Positions 60,737 to 64,000 of a stretch of 64,000 nt of DNA are shown in pieces. Made by a program: the position numbers and the translations under genes. This DNA is from Cellvibrio fontiphilus (GTDB lineage: Bacteria > Pseudomonadota > Gammaproteobacteria > Pseudomonadales > Cellvibrionaceae): NCBI RefSeq assembly GCF_035317345.1, contig NZ_JAYKTU010000011.1; one strand, given 5' to 3'. Below the pieces are notes generated by a model that saw only the letters and a list, made by a program, of their open reading frames with translations, searched no databases and was not told the DNA's origin. Numbering within the stretch: position 1 is the first letter of the stretch; the number at the start of each line of letters is the position of its first letter.

Positions 60737-62374
60737 ATGAGTATCCTGTGTCACAACAACAAAACCACCGGCAATTTAAGCGCACACAAGCGTCTGCTGG
60801 GGCTGATAATGAGCTGCACGCTGGGACTGGGAGTCAGTTATTCGGCGCTCGCCCAAACATCCTCATCTGCACCCGCGATTGCACCGGCAGCAGCGAGCGA
60901 CATAGTCAAACCCGAGCTATTCGATGCGATTGCAGAGCGCGCCAAAAAACTCGCCAAACGCGAGTACAAACCCATAGAGGCAAATATTCCCGATGCTTTG
61001 GCAAAGATGGATTACGATCAATATCGCTCGATTCGCTTTCGCCCTGAAGCCGCGCTTTGGCACAAAGAATCCTTGTTTGAGTTACAGCTGTTTCACCCGG
61101 GTTTTCTCTACCGCGAACCCATAGTGCTGCACATGGCCAACGACGCACCCGATTCATTTGTGCAATTCAAGCAAGACTTTTTCACCTACGATGGCCCGGC
61201 GGCACCGCTTGCCGGCATTGCACCCAATAACATTGGTTTTGCCGGCTTTCGCATCCATTACCCGCTCAACAGCAATGAATACAAAGATGAATTTGTTGTT
61301 TTCCAGGGTGCCTCCTACTTCCGCATGGTGGGCCCCGGCTTGGCATATGGGCTTTCAGCGCGCGGTCTGGCAATCGATACCGCAGAACCCAAAGGTGAGG
61401 AGTTTCCGGTATTTCGCGAATTTTGGCTGATCAAGCCAGCACCTGAAGATACCCGTATGGTGATTTATGCGCTGCTGGACAGCCCATCCATCAGCGGTGC
61501 CTATCGCTTTGAAATCATCCCCGGCGCGCCCACGGAAATGGCGGTTGAGGCGCGCTTGTTCGCCCGTAAAGACATATTGAAAGTCGGTATAGCACCGCTC
61601 ACCAGTATGTATATGTGGGGCGAAAACCACACCCGTTTTGTGGATGATTTCCGTCCGGAAGTTCACGATTCCGATGGCTTGTTAATGGCAGCCTCCAACG
61701 GCGAGTGGATCTGGCGCCCTATCAGCAACCATCGCCAACTGCGGGTTTCATCGATGCTGGATGAAAATCCTCGCGGTTTTGGTTTACTGCAGCGCGACCG
61801 CGATTTTGATCATTACATGGATATGGAAGCCCGCTATGAGAAGCGTCCGAGCATGTGGATCATGCCTGAGGGCGACTGGGGTAAAGGTCGCGCCGAGCTG
61901 GTGGAAATCCCGAGCGATAGCGAAACTAACGACAACGTAGTTGCCTACTGGGTGCCCGCCAAGGCAATGAAGGCCGGCAGCAGTGCAACCTACAAATATC
62001 GCCTGCGCAGCTTTGATGATCATTTGGCTGAAAATACCGGCGCCAAGGTAATACGCACGCGAATTGGCTGGGGCGCAAACCCGGGCCAAGCCAATCCACC
62101 ACCCGTTAGCAAACGCAAGTTTGTTATTGATTTCCGCGGTGGTGAATTGGATAACCTCTCAGCAGATGCCCCGTTGATTGCCGAAATGCAGCAATCCTCC
62201 GGCGCTATCAGTGAACTGAGCGTGCGCCAACTGCCCGATGGTCGCACCTGGCGCGCGTCATTCAAGCTTGAACCGGATGGCAATAACGTGGCGGATATGC
62301 GCCTGTTTCTGAAGTTACGCGATCAGCGCCTGAGCGAAGTGTGGAGCTATGTTTGGTACCCGGATGCCATCTGA
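60737..62374 (+). CDS. opgG: Periplasmic glucan biosynthesis protein G
   Basis: Periplasmic protein needed for branching and release of osmoregulated periplasmic glucans. From the ATG at 60737 (GGAG upstream) there are 545 residues with a signal peptide ending SALA. The OpgG/OpgD beta-sandwich follows: YRSIRFRPEAALWHKES, FELQLFHPGFLYREPI, GFRIHYPLN, FVVFQGASYFRMVG and FGLLQRDRDFDHYMD are family-typical, as is the EARYEKRPSMWIMPEGDWGKG-type region. It overlaps the translation unit of opgH, 1 nt apart, as in other gammaproteobacteria. Also called mdoG. Confidence 0.95.
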   Translation: MSILCHNNKTTGNLSAHKRLLGLIMSCTLGLGVSYSALAQTSSSAPAIAPAAASDIVKPELFDAIAERAKKLAKREYKPIEANIPDALAKMDYDQYRSIRFRPEAALWHKESLFELQLFHPGFLYREPIVLHMANDAPDSFVQFKQDFFTYDGPAAPLAGIAPNNIGFAGFRIHYPLNSNEYKDEFVVFQGASYFRMVGPGLAYGLSARGLAIDTAEPKGEEFPVFREFWLIKPAPEDTRMVIYALLDSPSISGAYRFEIIPGAPTEMAVEARLFARKDILKVGIAPLTSMYMWGENHTRFVDDFRPEVHDSDGLLMAASNGEWIWRPISNHRQLRVSSMLDENPRGFGLLQRDRDFDHYMDMEARYEKRPSMWIMPEGDWGKGRAELVEIPSDSETNDNVVAYWVPAKAMKAGSSATYKYRLRSFDDHLAENTGAKVIRTRIGWGANPGQANPPPVSKRKFVIDFRGGELDNLSADAPLIAEMQQSSGAISELSVRQLPDGRTWRASFKLEPDGNNVADMRLFLKLRDQRLSEVWSYVWYPDAI

Positions 62375-62375
62375 T

Positions 62376-64000
62376 ATGACCGACAGCTTTCGCTCCCCTG
62401 CTGATTTATCCCAAGCGCCCGCGGATGCCTTTCGCATCCCGGGCAAATCCTTGCGCCGCTATGTATACGCCCTCTTGAGCCTGGTAACTGCGACCTGCGG
62501 CATTTACATCATGTTTGACATATTAAGTGCCAACGAACTCAAGCCGTTGGAGACTGTCATCATGGTGCTCTTTGGCATCAGTTTCACCTGGCTCAGCCTT
62601 GCATTCTGGAGTGGTGTATTCGGGTTCATCCTGCAAATGCTGAAAATTGATCCGCTGAGTTTAAAACCTACAAACAGCCTGGGCTTGGATGATTCACCAA
62701 TCAGCACTCGCACAGCAGTAGTTATGCCGGTTTACAACGAGGATACACAGCGAGTAATTGCCGGTTTTGAGGCTACCCTGCGTTCACTCGAAGCAACCGG
62801 TCAGATCGACAAGTTTGATTTTTTCCTGCTCAGCGACACCACCAACCTCACTATTGCCCAGGCTGAGCGCGATGCATGGCAACAGCTGCAGGAGCGCTTG
62901 GGCGCACTGGGAGCGCAAACCTTTTATCGCCGCCGGGAGAAAAACATCGGCCGTAAAGTGGGCAACCTGGCGGAGTTTTGCCAGCGCTGGGGCGCCAACT
63001 ATGAGCAGATGATTGTGCTCGACGCGGACAGTGTGATGGCCGGCGAATGCCTATTGAAAATGGTTCGCGCCATGCAGGCCAACCCGCGCTGCGGGCTGAT
63101 CCAAACCGTGCCGATTCCGGTGCGTCAAACCACTTTTTTTGGCCGCTTTGTGCAGTTTGCAGCCGTTCTTTACAGCCCCATGCTGGCAACCGGCCTGGCC
63201 TTTTGGCAAACCGATGCGGCCAATTATTGGGGCCACAATGCAATTATTCGCCTGCGCGCCTTTATCGACCACTGCGGTTTACCGAGCTTGCCCGGTCGCG
63301 CGCCCTTTGGCGGCGATATTCTCAGCCATGACTTTGTTGAAGCCGCCATGCTGCGCCGCGCCGGTTGGGATGTGTTTTTACTCGCCGATTTGGAGGGTAG
63401 CTACGAAGAAGTGCCCTGTAACATTATCGATTACGCCAAACGCGACCGCCGCTGGGTGCAGGGCAATATCCAACATCTGGGGCTGCTCGGCACCAAAGAT
63501 TTACACCCTATTAGCCGCCTGCACTTCCTGCTGGGTGCGGTAGCCTATATCACCTCGCTGGTGTGGATGCTCCTGCTGGTTCTAAGCACGGCCGACGCTG
63601 TGGTTCGCGCTATTAATGCGAATGTTTACTTTACCGAGATGCACCAGCTTTACCCCACCTGGCCCATCGCCAAAACCGAGCTGATTATTGCACTCATCCT
63701 ACTGACCACCCTGTTGCTGATGGGGCCCAAATTGCTTGGTGTGCTGGTTACTATCACCCACCGACGCAAACAATTTGGCGGCACGCGCGCAATCATCAAA
63801 GGGGCACTGGTCGAGACTATTTTTGCAGTACTCATCGCCCCGATCATGATGATTTACCATGCTTACTTCGTGATTTCGGTACTGCTTGGTTTTAAAGTGA
63901 ACTGGGATTCCCAAGAGCGTGAAGGGCGCTTATTACCCTGGAAGGAATGTATAGCGCGCACCTCCAAAATGACCATAGCGGCGATTCTTTGGGGTTATGT
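62376..64000 (+). CDS. opgH: Glucan biosynthesis glucosyltransferase H (partial, runs off the window)
   Basis: Inner-membrane family 2 glycosyltransferase making the beta-1,2 glucan backbone from UDP-glucose. The ATG at 62376 lies 1 nt after the opgG stop. The visible 541 residues show two N-terminal membrane helices, TAVVMPVYNED, the DXD-type motif LDADSVM, YWGHNAIIRL, GGDILSHDFVEAAMLRRAGW, the RRWVQGN motif and further membrane helices. The frame is open to the last base, so the 3' end lies beyond the window. Also called mdoH. Confidence 0.95.
   Translation, partial: MTDSFRSPADLSQAPADAFRIPGKSLRRYVYALLSLVTATCGIYIMFDILSANELKPLETVIMVLFGISFTWLSLAFWSGVFGFILQMLKIDPLSLKPTNSLGLDDSPISTRTAVVMPVYNEDTQRVIAGFEATLRSLEATGQIDKFDFFLLSDTTNLTIAQAERDAWQQLQERLGALGAQTFYRRREKNIGRKVGNLAEFCQRWGANYEQMIVLDADSVMAGECLLKMVRAMQANPRCGLIQTVPIPVRQTTFFGRFVQFAAVLYSPMLATGLAFWQTDAANYWGHNAIIRLRAFIDHCGLPSLPGRAPFGGDILSHDFVEAAMLRRAGWDVFLLADLEGSYEEVPCNIIDYAKRDRRWVQGNIQHLGLLGTKDLHPISRLHFLLGAVAYITSLVWMLLLVLSTADAVVRAINANVYFTEMHQLYPTWPIAKTELIIALILLTTLLLMGPKLLGVLVTITHRRKQFGGTRAIIKGALVETIFAVLIAPIMMIYHAYFVISVLLGFKVNWDSQEREGRLLPWKECIARTSKMTIAAILWGY

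Overview
The window reads as a chromosomal segment of a free-living gammaproteobacterium close to Cellvibrio. The gene order is that of Pseudomonas and its relatives: pilMNOPQ-aroK-aroB-damX, a SPOR protein followed by hslV-hslU, dksA-gluQ, cbrA-cbrB-pcnB-folK-panB, and opgG-opgH. On top of this sit polysaccharide-degradation genes typical of Cellvibrio: a GH13 lipoprotein with a long serine-rich linker and a family 10 pectate lyase. The genus is inferred from protein character and gene order; no rRNA or tRNA gene was recognised.

Layout. 0.2-8.6 kb (minus): type IV pilus assembly operon pilMNOPQ running into shikimate genes aroK and aroB and a DamX-like SPOR ATPase. 8.7-18.5 kb: class A penicillin-binding protein, nuclease, ribosomal protein L31, a HiPIP, primosomal helicase PriA, an FtsN-like SPOR protein, the HslVU protease and a DUF971 protein. 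18.8-27.3 kb: a YejM-like membrane sulfatase-fold protein, an alpha-amylase family lipoprotein, an esterase lipoprotein, undecaprenyl-diphosphatase, a DUF4136 lipoprotein, an EamA transporter and SfsA. 27.6-38.2 kb: dksA-gluQ, then a complete CbrA/CbrB carbon-control locus with a CbrX-like small protein upstream and, between cbrB and pcnB, an A-rich sigma-54-driven small RNA that looks like CrcZ; then pcnB, folK, a deoxynucleoside kinase and panB. 38.3-47.8 kb: pectate lyase, a candidate structured RNA, LysE exporter, a small hydrolase, a decayed gdhA remnant, a periplasmic binding protein coupled to a histidine kinase, ahpC-ahpF and a VOC protein. 47.9-57.4 kb: TPR lipoprotein, ParA-like ATPase, srkA, cysE, small unknowns, mscL, ubiD, rho, trxA. 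57.5-64 kb: hybrid sensor kinase, a small unknown, opgG and a truncated opgH running off the window.

The most interesting signal is the cbrB-pcnB gap (33.8-34.7 kb). It holds a palindrome TGTTAC-N14-GTAACA as expected for CbrB, a sigma-54 promoter with GG-N10-GC spacing, about 390 nt carrying six AAN-repeat tracts of the kind bound by Hfq/Crc, and a GAAA-tetraloop terminator. Together with an AAN motif just upstream of the ribosome binding site of the alpha-amylase gene, this suggests a Pseudomonas-type carbon catabolite repression circuit acting on polysaccharide use here. Secondary signals are a structured minus-strand RNA candidate near 39.7 kb (its wobble pairs only work on that strand), an inverted pair of REP-like elements inside hslVU with a third copy beside rho, a terminator of rpmE that contains the start codon of the next gene, and a gdhA fragment.
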